Source: Euryarchaeota archaeon UBA438
Lineage (GTDB): Archaea > Thermoplasmatota > Poseidoniia > Poseidoniales > Thalassarchaeaceae
Direction: 5' to 3'
NCBI GenBank assembly: GCA_002504435.1
Contig: DAQP01000019.1
Coordinates: forward strand, 1-24,198
DNA length: 24,198 nt
The translations under genes and the position numbers were made by a program. How positions within the stretch are numbered: the first letter of the stretch is position 1; every line of letters starts with the position of its first letter. Positions 13,907 through 22,478 of the stretch are shown piece by piece. The notes below the pieces were generated by a model. The model saw only the letters and a program-made list of their open reading frames with translations. It did not search any database and was not told the origin of the DNA.

Positions 13907-15415
13907 ATGGGCGAAGAGGGCGAGAGTCGGATCTCGGTTTGGCCCATATTGATACTGACAATGATGGTTTACTACTCAGTGGCTCCATTCTGGATAGTGG
14001 CATTAATCGGCATCTGGTACTTCTCTCTCAGGTATCTCGAGGAAGCTGGACACCTAGAAAGGTGGAACTTCGACAGGGTCCTTGGAATAATTCTGATGGC
14101 CAGGACGAGCAGGGGGAAGTCCCTACTCGAGTATGTTTCCAGGAATAGGAAATTCTGGAGGTTATTCGGGGAGTTGTCGATTTGGGTGTGCTTCCTCTTG
14201 ATGGCAGCGGTCGTCTACCTAATTTCGGTTTCAATGATAACAGCGATTAGGAGCCCTCCACAGGAGGTCCTTCCAGCTACAGATATCCTCCTCATACCAG
14301 GAGTTACTAGTTTCGTCCCGTTCCAGTGGCCTGTATTGGCGTTGGTGGTGGCCTTGCTCATCCATGAATACAGCCATGGCATCCAAGCTAGAGCTCATGG
14401 AATGGAGGTTAGGAATTTTGGGTTGCTCCTGGTGGGCCCCCTTCCGGTCGGCGCCTTTGCAGAACCAGAGCATTTGGACATGTCAGTCGCGCCGAGGAGG
14501 GAGAGAATCCGGCTCTATGCAGCGGGCCCTTCGATCAATATCGTCGCGACGTTCGTCTCGCTAATTCTTTTGGGCGTCATATCGAGTGGCTTCGTCGCTG
14601 CAAATCCTGGAGTGCATGCCTTGGGGGTCATTGATGGGGGCGGGGCTGAAGAAGCTGGAATATTGCCCTATGACATAATCACGGAAATCAATGGCGTTGG
14701 CATCGATGACAGAGCTTCATTCACGGATCAGATGGACGCTTTGGCTGCGGGTGACGAGGCCCTGTTCACGGTAATTCCCCATTCCGGTCCGGGGGAGGGT
14801 GTCGCCTTGGAGAAAACGGTTACTCTCGGGGATAGGCATCAGTACTACATTGACTTGTGTGACGGGGACGAGGGGTGCATAGAGGAGACCGAGGGCACCC
14901 TGGAGGCACTCGGAATAGAGTCGGGAGATGCCTTCCTAGGAGTCAGCAACCTTCGTTCCGGGACAGTTCAGACCGATCGATTCTCCTACATCGTCGACGG
15001 AAGTTTCTCACCAGGTAAGACGGTTCTACTTACTGCAATTTCTCCCCTGATGATGCTGGGCACCCCCATCCAGTACGATGGTCAGACGATGGACCTCCGA
15101 GAGAGGTCTATGCTGGAAGCGGGGGACGGCGTCTTGGCCTCTGCCCTAGGGACCGATGGCATGCTAGAGTTGTTCGACTGCATATTCTGGATGGCGTGGA
15201 TAAATTTCCTACTAGGGTTTGCAAACCTAATACCGATAATCCCATTTGATGGGGGCCACATAGTAAAGGACACATCACACTCCCTGCTTTCCAGGATTTT
15301 CAAGGGCGAGAATCCGATGAGAGTGGAGATTTTGGCCAATAGATTCAGCTACTACACGACAATAGTCGTTCTCGGCATAGTGATTGTCCCGCTGGTCATC
15401 CCTCTATTCAACTAG
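13907..15415 (+). CDS. Site-2-protease-like M50 metallopeptidase with PDZ domain
   Basis: A 502-residue intramembrane zinc protease. Helices are visible at about 10-40, 88-112, 140-160, 206-230, 422-446 and 482-500. The zinc motif HEYSH is at 153-157 (H153, E154, H157) and the second motif NLIPIIPFDGG at 440-450 supplies the third ligand D448. Between them is an exported region with a PDZ domain (about 236-310: HALGVIDGGGAEEAGILPYD and a following strand), then a roughly 110-residue insert with CDGDEGC. Enzymes of this family cut membrane-bound substrates, often transcription factors or remnant signal peptides, after a first cut by another protease. The gene ends exactly where the convergent signal peptidase gene ends (TAG followed by CTA), leaving no spacer. 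Confidence 0.93.
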   Translation: MGEEGESRISVWPILILTMMVYYSVAPFWIVALIGIWYFSLRYLEEAGHLERWNFDRVLGIILMARTSRGKSLLEYVSRNRKFWRLFGELSIWVCFLLMAAVVYLISVSMITAIRSPPQEVLPATDILLIPGVTSFVPFQWPVLALVVALLIHEYSHGIQARAHGMEVRNFGLLLVGPLPVGAFAEPEHLDMSVAPRRERIRLYAAGPSINIVATFVSLILLGVISSGFVAANPGVHALGVIDGGGAEEAGILPYDIITEINGVGIDDRASFTDQMDALAAGDEALFTVIPHSGPGEGVALEKTVTLGDRHQYYIDLCDGDEGCIEETEGTLEALGIESGDAFLGVSNLRSGTVQTDRFSYIVDGSFSPGKTVLLTAISPLMMLGTPIQYDGQTMDLRERSMLEAGDGVLASALGTDGMLELFDCIFWMAWINFLLGFANLIPIIPFDGGHIVKDTSHSLLSRIFKGENPMRVEILANRFSYYTTIVVLGIVIVPLVIPLFN

Positions 15416-16225
15416 CTACTCTTCCTCGTCTGAGCTGTACACAGAAATGTATTCTGCAACAAGCGGAGCGATGAAAATAGCAGCAACGACGAAAGCGAGG
15501 CTGGTCCATGTTTTCTCAGTAACCTGCGATGCACCGGGATTGGGGGAAAGAATGAGTTTTGCTGCACCTATCCAGGGGATTTCTGTAGAGGCGACTCCGA
15601 CTACCCACTCGTCCTTGACTGCGGTAACTGGGTTTCCAAACTCGTCCCTCAGTCCTTGCCTTGGGTCATCTCCAGTCGCTATCCTCTGGTCTATCTTGCA
15701 TCCATTGGTGTCCTCGTTGTCTCCAGTTGTCAGATACCCCTCATGCGGTGGTTCCCAGTCAGTGATTTCTAGATTGTAGAATCCCCCATGGTATGGGCAC
15801 TGATAGTCGAGAACCCAGTTGACTGAGTTCACGTTTAGAAGGGGCGTCCCTGGGATATCCCACCCTCCTGACTCGTTGTATACTGCCTTGAGGAGGGCCC
15901 TATGGATAACCGGTGTGTCGGATCCCCCGTTTTTCTTGTAGACTATCACGTCGCCCGGCATTCCATGTGACTCATGGCCGTAGTTGTCGTTTCCTTCTTG
16001 GGTCGCCTCTGCGAAGGTAACTACATCCTCCCTTTCCGGGTTCATCACCAATACGAGGTCGCCAGGATCTATTGTCCCTACGGACCCCTCTTCATCGTGC
16101 ATCATTGAGCCGGACTCGACTACGACCATCGGCGGGAATGACCCGGTGGCTATCCACATAGACCCCAACAGTATGAGGACCAGTCCCAAGGCGAGATATG
16201 CCTCCCTTAGAACGGCCCTAGACAA
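15416..16225 (-). CDS. Type I signal peptidase, Sec11-like (S26)
   Basis: With the start chosen here the protein has 269 residues. One helix near the N-terminus (about 8-27) is followed by the catalytic motif VVVESGSMMH, whose second Ser (S40) is the nucleophile, and by DVIVYKK and TPVIHRAL with H108, the general base of archaeal and eukaryotic-type enzymes. YLTTGDNEDTNG is the next conserved box; a second helix lies near the C-terminus, ending SSDEEE. The enzyme removes signal peptides from secreted proteins at the outer face of the membrane. TTG at 16225 is preferred because GAGGAGGAG, inside the end of the upstream gene, lies about 7 bases before it; GTG at 16231 or 16270 would overlap that gene. 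It is the second gene of a pair. Confidence 0.88.
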   Translation of the reverse strand: MSRAVLREAYLALGLVLILLGSMWIATGSFPPMVVVESGSMMHDEEGSVGTIDPGDLVLVMNPEREDVVTFAEATQEGNDNYGHESHGMPGDVIVYKKNGGSDTPVIHRALLKAVYNESGGWDIPGTPLLNVNSVNWVLDYQCPYHGGFYNLEITDWEPPHEGYLTTGDNEDTNGCKIDQRIATGDDPRQGLRDEFGNPVTAVKDEWVVGVASTEIPWIGAAKLILSPNPGASQVTEKTWTSLAFVVAAIFIAPLVAEYISVYSSDEEE

Positions 16226-16227
16226 GC

Positions 16228-17049
16228 TCACTCCTCCTCGTCCTGTGTTGTTTCGGGCATTGTGGACCACAAGACAGTGGCCATGAATCCGATGAGTAGC
16301 AGCGAGACCGGGTCGAAGTGTGGAGCTAGTTGGTGAATATCCTCTGCGCCTCCCAGGTATGCGGAGACGTCGAGTGTGTGGTCCCTAGATCCACTGCTGC
16401 CAGTTGCTATTCCAAAAATTGAGTTCCACATCAGGAGGAATAGGGCCGATGCCGAGAAGGCGATGACTGCCCTGTTGGAATTCTGCTGCTCTAGGGCAGG
16501 TAGGCCTGGAAGCCATCCAGATAGCCTGGATTCGCTAGTATTCCACCAGACAGATAGTTTGCTAGCCAATGATCCATCCGAGTGAAGGTTTGCATCGCCA
16601 TCCCTAGAATTCTTGATTGGGACCTTGTACCTCTTCCCCCCCTTAATCTCGAATTCCGAGTATAGGCCCATTAGTCTGGATTGATATGACCTGCCCAGTA
16701 GATCGGCGGCATCCTCCGCTTCCTTCCTCCTTCGAAGGACCTCGGGACGAGAATCCAAGGACAAGATGTCCTCGATTACAGTTCTTTGTCCCATGTAGTG
16801 AAGGAACTCCGGGACGGCATAGAATGCGACGATCCCCCCAAGGAATAGGGAAAGCCAGCTGAATGGCACCATGTACTCCTCCTGAGTGGGGTCAGTTGCT
16901 CCACCAAGCATGAAGAGGAACATGAAACCCCAGACCACAGCGGCCGTTGAAAGGATGGTTGAGTATACTATAATCTGGAAATGGCGATCTGCCTGCGACT
17001 CCCACCATCTGGTGAAAAATCCCTTCCGCCTAGCTCTTGCCCGTGCCAT
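16228..17049 (-). CDS. Four-helix membrane protein, unknown function
   Basis: I do not recognise this 273-residue protein. A basic N-terminus (MARARARRKG) precedes helices at about 25-48, 63-80, 194-215 and 246-263. Between helices 2 and 3 is a roughly 110-residue soluble loop with a charged helix (DILSLDSRPEVLRRRKEAED) and a basic patch GGKRYKVPIKNSR; by the positive-inside rule this loop and both termini are cytosolic. The tail ends DEEE and its codons form the ribosome site of the signal peptidase gene, whose start lies 2 bases beyond the stop, so the two are translationally linked. A role alongside protein export is possible but rests only on this arrangement. The ATG at 17049 has no Shine-Dalgarno, suggesting a leaderless message. 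Confidence 0.75.
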   Translation of the reverse strand: MARARARRKGFFTRWWESQADRHFQIIVYSTILSTAAVVWGFMFLFMLGGATDPTQEEYMVPFSWLSLFLGGIVAFYAVPEFLHYMGQRTVIEDILSLDSRPEVLRRRKEAEDAADLLGRSYQSRLMGLYSEFEIKGGKRYKVPIKNSRDGDANLHSDGSLASKLSVWWNTSESRLSGWLPGLPALEQQNSNRAVIAFSASALFLLMWNSIFGIATGSSGSRDHTLDVSAYLGGAEDIHQLAPHFDPVSLLLIGFMATVLWSTMPETTQDEEE

Positions 17050-17133
17050 TTTATCATGCTGGCGTCAGGCACACATGATTAGTGCCTTCCGACGGGTCGT
17101 TTAGTTAATCAGCGGTAATTTTCTGAGCGAATC

Positions 17134-17142
17134 CGATTAATT
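17134..17142 (+). promoter_or_regulatory. Candidate promoter of the PLC-like lipoprotein gene
   Basis: CGATTAATT is centred about 22-30 bases before the two possible starts (GTG 17161, ATG 17170). It lies in the 111-base divergent gap with the four-helix membrane gene, which holds nothing else recognisable. Confidence 0.35.
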
Positions 17143-17160
17143 CATGAGTGTCGTACTCTA

Positions 17161-18450
17161 GTGGAGGCTATGCAAGAGCGTGCGTTATCTCTGTTAATTT
17201 GCTTCGTGATTCTCTCCTCGGGATGCCTTTCGTCGCCCCCTCCCGATTTTGACGGGGATGGAATTAGTGATTCGGACGATCTGGACGACGACGGGGACGG
17301 GTGGAACGATGATGTGGAATTGAACTGCAGTACCGATCCACGTGACGGGGACAGTTTTCCCGAAGACGAAGACTGGGACCTTGTCTGCAGCATCCTGGAT
17401 GACGACGACGATGGGGACGATTGGACTGATTCGGAAGAGGAGGAGTGTTTGACTGACCCAAAGTCCGCGACATCAATCCCCAGTGATCTGGATGCTGATG
17501 GGCAGTGCGACATCAATGATGAAGATGCAGATGGGGATGGCCTTCCCAACGATTGGGAGGAGGAGCGGGGTTTCGATCCAATGGATTCTGGAGATTTCAT
17601 GTCTTGCCATGGCGAGTCCGTGTATTGCTTGAGGTCTTATGACGACTTCACCTTCCCAGAGACCCACAATGCCTACTCCTCAGTCGAGGATGGTGTCCTT
17701 ATTGGCATAAATCACTATACTGGGCTGCAATCGCAATGGGACGGGGGAATTAGGGCATTCATGGTCGACACCCATCACAGAACATACGAGAACACCACAC
17801 AGGATGATGTCAGATTTTGTCATGGAACCGGGCAATTCTTCCATCCATGTCAATATGGCGAGGTCAACGCCTTCGATTGGGTTAGCCTGTTGAACTCTCT
17901 GATGAGCAACAGCAGCGGGGATGTCGTAACTTTGCTAATCGAGAATACCGTGCCTGCATCCCATTTGGAGTATCTTTTCAATGAGACTGGAATGTCAGAG
18001 AGGATATACACCCACACCTTGGGTGACCCATGGCCCAGTATCGGGGATATGGTTCTGGATGGCACTGACCTAGTGGTCTTCTGGGAACAAGGGCAGGACG
18101 CATCTTACCCGTGGATACACGACTTCGGGGTTTTCAGTTGGACAACAGATTACGCTGAAGACAATCCTGAGGACATGACTTGTACCGTATACAGGGGAGA
18201 TGGTTCCCAGCCAGTTTGGCATCTGAACAACTGGCTTTCCAATGCCTTTGGACTTCCCGACCCATTGAGGGCCGGGGAAGTGAATGACTATGACTTCCTG
18301 CTGAACAGATCCATTGAGTGTTGGGAGATAATGGACAACAGGCCGACTTTCGTCGCTGTGGACTACTGGGAGGACGGAGAAATCACGAATGTCACAATTA
18401 CCCTGAACAAGATGGCGCACTGGTCCGATGAAGTTCCACCCCGCCCTTGA
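17161..18450 (+). CDS. Secreted lipoprotein: Asp-rich calcium repeats plus PLC-like domain
   Basis: A 429-residue exported protein. A hydrophobic signal (about 8-20) ends in the lipobox LSSGC, with C22 as the probable lipid anchor. Residues 28-142 carry thrombospondin type 3-like calcium repeats (DFDGDGISDSDD, LDDDGDGWNDD, LDADGQCDINDEDADGDG), with Cys pairs. From about 160 it resembles the PI-PLC X-domain / PLC-like TIM barrel: ETHNAYSS (H169), GGIRAFMVDTHHR (195-207) and RFCHG (H221), then VVTLLIEN and VAVDYWEDG. Such enzymes cleave phosphodiesters in lipids or glycerophosphodiesters; the substrate here is unknown. The start is GTG 17161 or ATG 17170. The Lhr gene begins at or just after its end, which probably reflects packing rather than shared function. 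Confidence 0.82.
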   Translation: MEAMQERALSLLICFVILSSGCLSSPPPDFDGDGISDSDDLDDDGDGWNDDVELNCSTDPRDGDSFPEDEDWDLVCSILDDDDDGDDWTDSEEEECLTDPKSATSIPSDLDADGQCDINDEDADGDGLPNDWEEERGFDPMDSGDFMSCHGESVYCLRSYDDFTFPETHNAYSSVEDGVLIGINHYTGLQSQWDGGIRAFMVDTHHRTYENTTQDDVRFCHGTGQFFHPCQYGEVNAFDWVSLLNSLMSNSSGDVVTLLIENTVPASHLEYLFNETGMSERIYTHTLGDPWPSIGDMVLDGTDLVVFWEQGQDASYPWIHDFGVFSWTTDYAEDNPEDMTCTVYRGDGSQPVWHLNNWLSNAFGLPDPLRAGEVNDYDFLLNRSIECWEIMDNRPTFVAVDYWEDGEITNVTITLNKMAHWSDEVPPRP

Positions 18451-18488
18451 AGAGAGGGGTTTTCACGGGTCGACCCCGGCAACACCAC

Positions 18489-21464
18489 ATGAGTGGTGGG
18501 TCGGAAGGTTACCTACATCCGAAAGTCAGGGAGCTGGTCTCTGATCTGGGATGGGAGTTGTCTCCGATTCAAGAGGCGTGCATTCCAGACCTGATGGATG
18601 GAAATGACAGGGTTTTGGTAGCCCCTACAGGTAGCGGGAAAACTGAGGCAGCCATACTTCCGCTAGTCTCAAGGTGCCTCAATGAGGGTTGGGATGGGCT
18701 TTCCATACTGTACATAACACCCCTTAGGGCGCTGAACAGGGACATAGACAGAAGGCTTGCAAATATGCTGGAGCCATTGGGACTAAGCGTCGGGCTACGG
18801 CATGGGGACACGCCTCAGAGCGTTAGGACGAAGCAATCAAAGAATCCCCCGAACCTATTGGTCACAACGCCCGAAACTGCACAGATAATGCTTCTCGGGA
18901 GCAGGTTGAGGGGGCATCTGGCAGGAGTTAGGGCGGTTGTCCTGGATGAAGTCCACGATCTGGCATCCTCCGAGAGGGGAGCGCAACTGTTAGTCGGATT
19001 GGAGAGGATTAGAGCCTACTGCCCTAGTGACTTCCAAAGGGTGGGTCTATCAGCCACTGTTGGAAATCCGGAAGAGATGGCGAGATGGGTGTCCGAAAGT
19101 GCTTCAGCAATTCATGGACCTGCGCCAAGGTCTACCGAGGTCATTGTCCATAGGGAGCCACCGAGTGTATCTGATGAGGCAGAGGCTGTCAGTTGGTCCA
19201 GTACACCTCATGCAGTAGCAGCGCACAGGCGCCTCGTACTTTCGTTACTAGAAGAGCATCCCGCACTGGTCTTCGTGAATTCTCGAAATGCTGCAGAGTC
19301 GGTCGCTCAGAGACTTAGAAACATGAACGACGAGCTACGCCTTGGCGTTCACCATGGAAGCTTGGCTGCGGAGACGCGTAGGGAGATGGAAGAGGCCCTT
19401 AGGAGTGGCTCGCTCCACGGGATAATTTGCACCAGTAGCCTTGAGCTTGGGATAGACATAGGTAGCATTCGGAGAGTACACCAGATACAAAGTCCCAGGG
19501 CAGTGGACAGGCTACTCCAGAGGATGGGGAGAGCAGAGCATCACCTAGGGGGTTCTGGGAAGGGGGACCTTCTAGCTTGGGAAGTCGATGAGATTGCCGA
19601 AGGGGCTGTAATTTCAAGACGGGCCATGGCAGGAGAGTTGGAAGGTGTTGAGTGGCGGTATAACCCGGCAGTGGTAGCTGCAAATCAATTTCTTCAGATG
19701 TCAATCGAGAGGGGGGTCGTTCCCCTCAGTCTTGCGACTGAGATTGTTTCCAAGTGCTCAATTTTCAATGATTGGGACGAGGGGAGCACGATTTCGATTC
19801 TGAGGGTACTCAACGACCGATGGATGATTAGGCTTATCGAGAAGCCTGAAGATTCTGATGTCACTACATGGCCCGCAAGCCTGTGGAGAGAGCTGTCAAG
19901 GAGGACCGAGGGCGATGCTCCGGAAGAGAGGCCATCCTGGGAAGAGGATGTCCCAGATAGCGATAAGGAGAAGTGGAGGAGTCAGTTCCTTGGTGCACTT
20001 CCAGAGTCTCTCTCGGAAGGGTGGTTTTCTCCCTCAGGGAGGCTCGGTAGAACTAGAATTGAGCATATCTCGATGATTCCGGATGAGCTATCTTACAGGG
20101 TGAGGGACGCAGTTGGCAGGGGCATTCTAGGGACAGTTGACGAGGCATTCGTTCTTTCTCTGGGCGGTGAAGACGAGGGCGATCTGGCGAGAACTAGGAC
20201 ATTTGTGATGGCTGGAAGGACATGGCAGATAGTAGACGCCGACCCTGAACAAGAAGAGCTCCTTGTGATTCCTGTAAAGGACACTGGTGAGGTCCCTGTT
20301 TGGTCTGGGGAGCTGCCCCCTGTTCCAATCGAGGTGGCAACTGAAGTCGGACAGCTTAGGCGAAGTGCGGCGATTGCCATGGGGGCGATCGATGATGAGG
20401 ATGGCACATCCCCACTAGGCGATTACCCCCTCTCCGATGATGCCAGAGAGGCCTTCATGGGAAGCGTTGCAGAGCATCTTGATTCCTCTGGAGTTCTTCC
20501 CGACGACAGGACCCTGACTGTCTCGGAAAGGGACGGGGCTGTGATTCTGAACACCTGCCATGGATCGAGAGTTAACGAGACACTGGCGCATTTTCTACAG
20601 GCGATGGGTTCGCTGAATGAGGGCAGGATGGGGAGGGCTGTTATTGATCCGTACAGAATTTCTCTCCAAGTTCCAGGAGTAAGTCCGAGCGATGTTATTG
20701 AGTGGCTTACAGGGACTCCGGCAGAGGCCCTTCCTTCGATAATGAGGATGACCATACCAAATGGTCGAGCTGTGAGGTGGAGGGTGGTTCAAGTCGCTAG
20801 GAGGATGGGGGTTCTGAAGAAGGGGGTAGACCCGAGGAAGGTGAACCTAGAGGGTTTGATGAGCCGTTACAGGGGAACGCCAGTGATTGAGGAAGCCTTG
20901 GACAAATTGTTCCATGAGAGAATGGATATCGATGCCACCCAAGACCTGCTAAGGGACTTGCAGAACGGGGAGAAATCCATTCACCACACCCCTGCGGGTA
21001 GGCTGGGAATATCCCCTAGGGCTGAGAGGGACCTTCTCCTCCCTGCGTGGAGTGATGCAGAGATCAGGGAACGCCTCGAGACCCGTCTGCTGAACGAAAG
21101 AACCGTTCTAATTTGTCTGAATTGCAAGGGCAAGACTAGGAGGAGGGTTGAGCGTATGAGTATCATCGAGCCGTGTTCGACTTGTGGCGGAACAATGCAG
21201 GCCTGCGCCCCCGAGAGGATGGAGTCGATGCTCGCTGATTGGGTCGCAAGTAGTGACCCGAAGATCAGCGGCAGGATGCAGAGGAACGCGGAGCTTCTCA
21301 GAACACATGGGCAGGACGCGGTTCTTTGCCTGATGGGGAGGGGGGTCGGCGAGGATACTGCGACTAGGCTGCTTCGAGGACCTCCAGGAGACAGGGTCAG
21401 GCTTCTTCGGGCGATACACAACGCAGAGTTGCAATATGCAAGGACGAGGCGGTTCTGGTCCTAG
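18489..21464 (+). CDS. lhr: Lhr-type large superfamily 2 helicase
   Basis: A 991-residue ATP-dependent helicase. Q-motif-like ELSPIQEACIPDL (24-36), Walker A APTGSGKTEA (45-54), motif Ia TPLRALNRD (77-85), DEVH box (153-156), SATVG (188-192), VFVNSRNAAESVAQRL (motif IV region), SSLELGIDIG (V) and QRMGRAEHH (VI) are all present. The second half contains the winged-helix and Lhr-specific regions, and a zinc motif, CLNCKGK and CSTCGG, lies about 110 residues before the C-terminus, as in archaeal Lhr proteins. Lhr proteins unwind DNA and RNA-DNA hybrids and are linked to repair. ATG at 18489 fits the family N-terminus (HPKVRELVSDLGW); TTG at 18447, overlapping the previous stop, is an alternative adding 14 residues. 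The P-loop kinase gene follows by 17 bases. Confidence 0.94.
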   Translation: MSGGSEGYLHPKVRELVSDLGWELSPIQEACIPDLMDGNDRVLVAPTGSGKTEAAILPLVSRCLNEGWDGLSILYITPLRALNRDIDRRLANMLEPLGLSVGLRHGDTPQSVRTKQSKNPPNLLVTTPETAQIMLLGSRLRGHLAGVRAVVLDEVHDLASSERGAQLLVGLERIRAYCPSDFQRVGLSATVGNPEEMARWVSESASAIHGPAPRSTEVIVHREPPSVSDEAEAVSWSSTPHAVAAHRRLVLSLLEEHPALVFVNSRNAAESVAQRLRNMNDELRLGVHHGSLAAETRREMEEALRSGSLHGIICTSSLELGIDIGSIRRVHQIQSPRAVDRLLQRMGRAEHHLGGSGKGDLLAWEVDEIAEGAVISRRAMAGELEGVEWRYNPAVVAANQFLQMSIERGVVPLSLATEIVSKCSIFNDWDEGSTISILRVLNDRWMIRLIEKPEDSDVTTWPASLWRELSRRTEGDAPEERPSWEEDVPDSDKEKWRSQFLGALPESLSEGWFSPSGRLGRTRIEHISMIPDELSYRVRDAVGRGILGTVDEAFVLSLGGEDEGDLARTRTFVMAGRTWQIVDADPEQEELLVIPVKDTGEVPVWSGELPPVPIEVATEVGQLRRSAAIAMGAIDDEDGTSPLGDYPLSDDAREAFMGSVAEHLDSSGVLPDDRTLTVSERDGAVILNTCHGSRVNETLAHFLQAMGSLNEGRMGRAVIDPYRISLQVPGVSPSDVIEWLTGTPAEALPSIMRMTIPNGRAVRWRVVQVARRMGVLKKGVDPRKVNLEGLMSRYRGTPVIEEALDKLFHERMDIDATQDLLRDLQNGEKSIHHTPAGRLGISPRAERDLLLPAWSDAEIRERLETRLLNERTVLICLNCKGKTRRRVERMSIIEPCSTCGGTMQACAPERMESMLADWVASSDPKISGRMQRNAELLRTHGQDAVLCLMGRGVGEDTATRLLRGPPGDRVRLLRAIHNAELQYARTRRFWS

Positions 21465-21481
21465 AAACCCCTATCCCCGGG

Positions 21482-22048
21482 ATGCCCGCGCGTCAGCACA
21501 TGCTCATCGGATTGACTGGGCGATACGCCTCGGGTAAATCCACCGTTGTTGATTGGTTCGTCTCCAAGGGCCTGGTCAGCGAATCCTGCTCGGATTCGAT
21601 ACGAGCTCACCTCAAAGAGAAGGGAATAGATGAGACCCGGGAGAATCTAATCGAGGGAGGTAATGAATTGCGTCGAATCGGTGGAGCTGGCGTCCTCGCT
21701 GAAATGCTACTCGAGAGATTAGAGGGGGAAGATGCTGTTATCGATTCGATACGAACCCCGGGTGAAGTCGAAGCACTGCGGGAACGTGAGGATTTCATTC
21801 TAATCGAGGTTCGTGCAGGGAAGGAGGCTCGGTGGCAGAGAGCAAAGTCACGCGCGAGGGTTGGAGATATTTCTGACAAAGAGACCTTCTTTGCCAATGA
21901 AGATGCGGAGGCGGTTGCCAAGGATGAGTCCGGTCAAGCACTGGACGCAACCGCTGCCCTAGCAGACCTGGTTCTAGTCAATGAGGGGGACATAGGGGGG
22001 CTTCACTCGGATCTTGAGGAGCTTCTTGAGATTCTATCTCAGACTTGA
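21482..22048 (+). CDS. UPF0200-type P-loop nucleotide kinase-like protein
   Basis: A 188-residue single-domain P-loop protein. LIGLTGRYASGKSTVVDWF (8-26) contains the Walker A; AVIDSIRTPGEVEALRE (85-101) and LIEVRAGKEARWQRAKSRAR (107-126) match the archaeal UPF0200 family, related to dephospho-CoA and adenylate kinases. The real substrate of the family is not settled. The start is ATG 21482; ATG 21500 is also possible, and no clear ribosome site is seen for either. It follows lhr by 17 bases and overlaps the tail of the convergent dCMP deaminase gene by 10 bases. P-loop kinase-like domains fused to dCMP deaminase domains exist in some bacterial proteins, which makes this neighbour worth noting, but here they are separate genes on opposite strands. 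Confidence 0.82.
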   Translation: MPARQHMLIGLTGRYASGKSTVVDWFVSKGLVSESCSDSIRAHLKEKGIDETRENLIEGGNELRRIGGAGVLAEMLLERLEGEDAVIDSIRTPGEVEALREREDFILIEVRAGKEARWQRAKSRARVGDISDKETFFANEDAEAVAKDESGQALDATAALADLVLVNEGDIGGLHSDLEELLEILSQT

Positions 22049-22476
22049 CGAACTCGAACTCCGGCCTCTTTCATCATCGACATTGCAATATCGAAATCCT
22101 CATTCCACCTCTCTGGAATACTGAGATCGGCGGGGAAGACGACCTCCTCGATACCTGCTTGGATCAGTGATCTGGTGCACCTGGAGCAGGGGGGCCAAGT
22201 CACATATGCCATGCTTCCCTTGAGTGAAACCCCTATCCTAGCTGCATGCATGATTGCATTCTCCTCTGCGTGGCAGATTAGGGGGTACTTCTGAGAACGG
22301 TCAGAGAGCCTGCTTGAGTCGTCCTCTATGCCCCTTGGGAACCCGTTGAAACCGGTTGACCTGATTTCCCTGTCCTCTCCGACGACCACGCACCCAACTT
22401 TGGTCGAGGGGTCCTTGCTCCATGTGGAGATGTGCTTGGCTAGCTCGATGAATCGATTGTCCCACTTGTCACTCAT
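22039..22476 (-). CDS. dCMP deaminase (zinc-dependent cytidine deaminase family)
   Basis: A 145-residue enzyme with the family zinc site: H69-A-E71 in CHAEENAI and C97/C100 in PPCSRC. DPSTKVGCVVV (22-32) and STGFNGFPRGIEDD (40-53) are typical of the deoxycytidylate deaminase branch. It converts dCMP to dUMP, the substrate for thymidylate synthesis. The ATG at 22476 has GGGGAGG 7-8 bases upstream, encoded in the last codons of the preceding small membrane-protein gene (gap of 2 bases), so it is translated from the same message. Together with FolC two genes upstream this places folate and dTMP supply in one transcript direction. Allosteric regulation by dCTP/dTTP, as in some relatives, cannot be judged. 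Confidence 0.92.
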   Translation of the reverse strand: MSDKWDNRFIELAKHISTWSKDPSTKVGCVVVGEDREIRSTGFNGFPRGIEDDSSRLSDRSQKYPLICHAEENAIMHAARIGVSLKGSMAYVTWPPCSRCTRSLIQAGIEEVVFPADLSIPERWNEDFDIAMSMMKEAGVRVRQV

Positions 22477-22478
22477 GG

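Noticed and set aside
17245..17440. GAC/GAT-rich, repeat-like DNA
   Set aside because: It is explained by Asp-rich calcium repeats in the encoded protein; codons vary and there is no true tandem DNA repeat.
18467..18476. Palindrome GGGTCGACCC before the Lhr start
   Set aside because: Only three pairs can form around a 4-base loop; it lies at the gene junction but is too short to claim a function.
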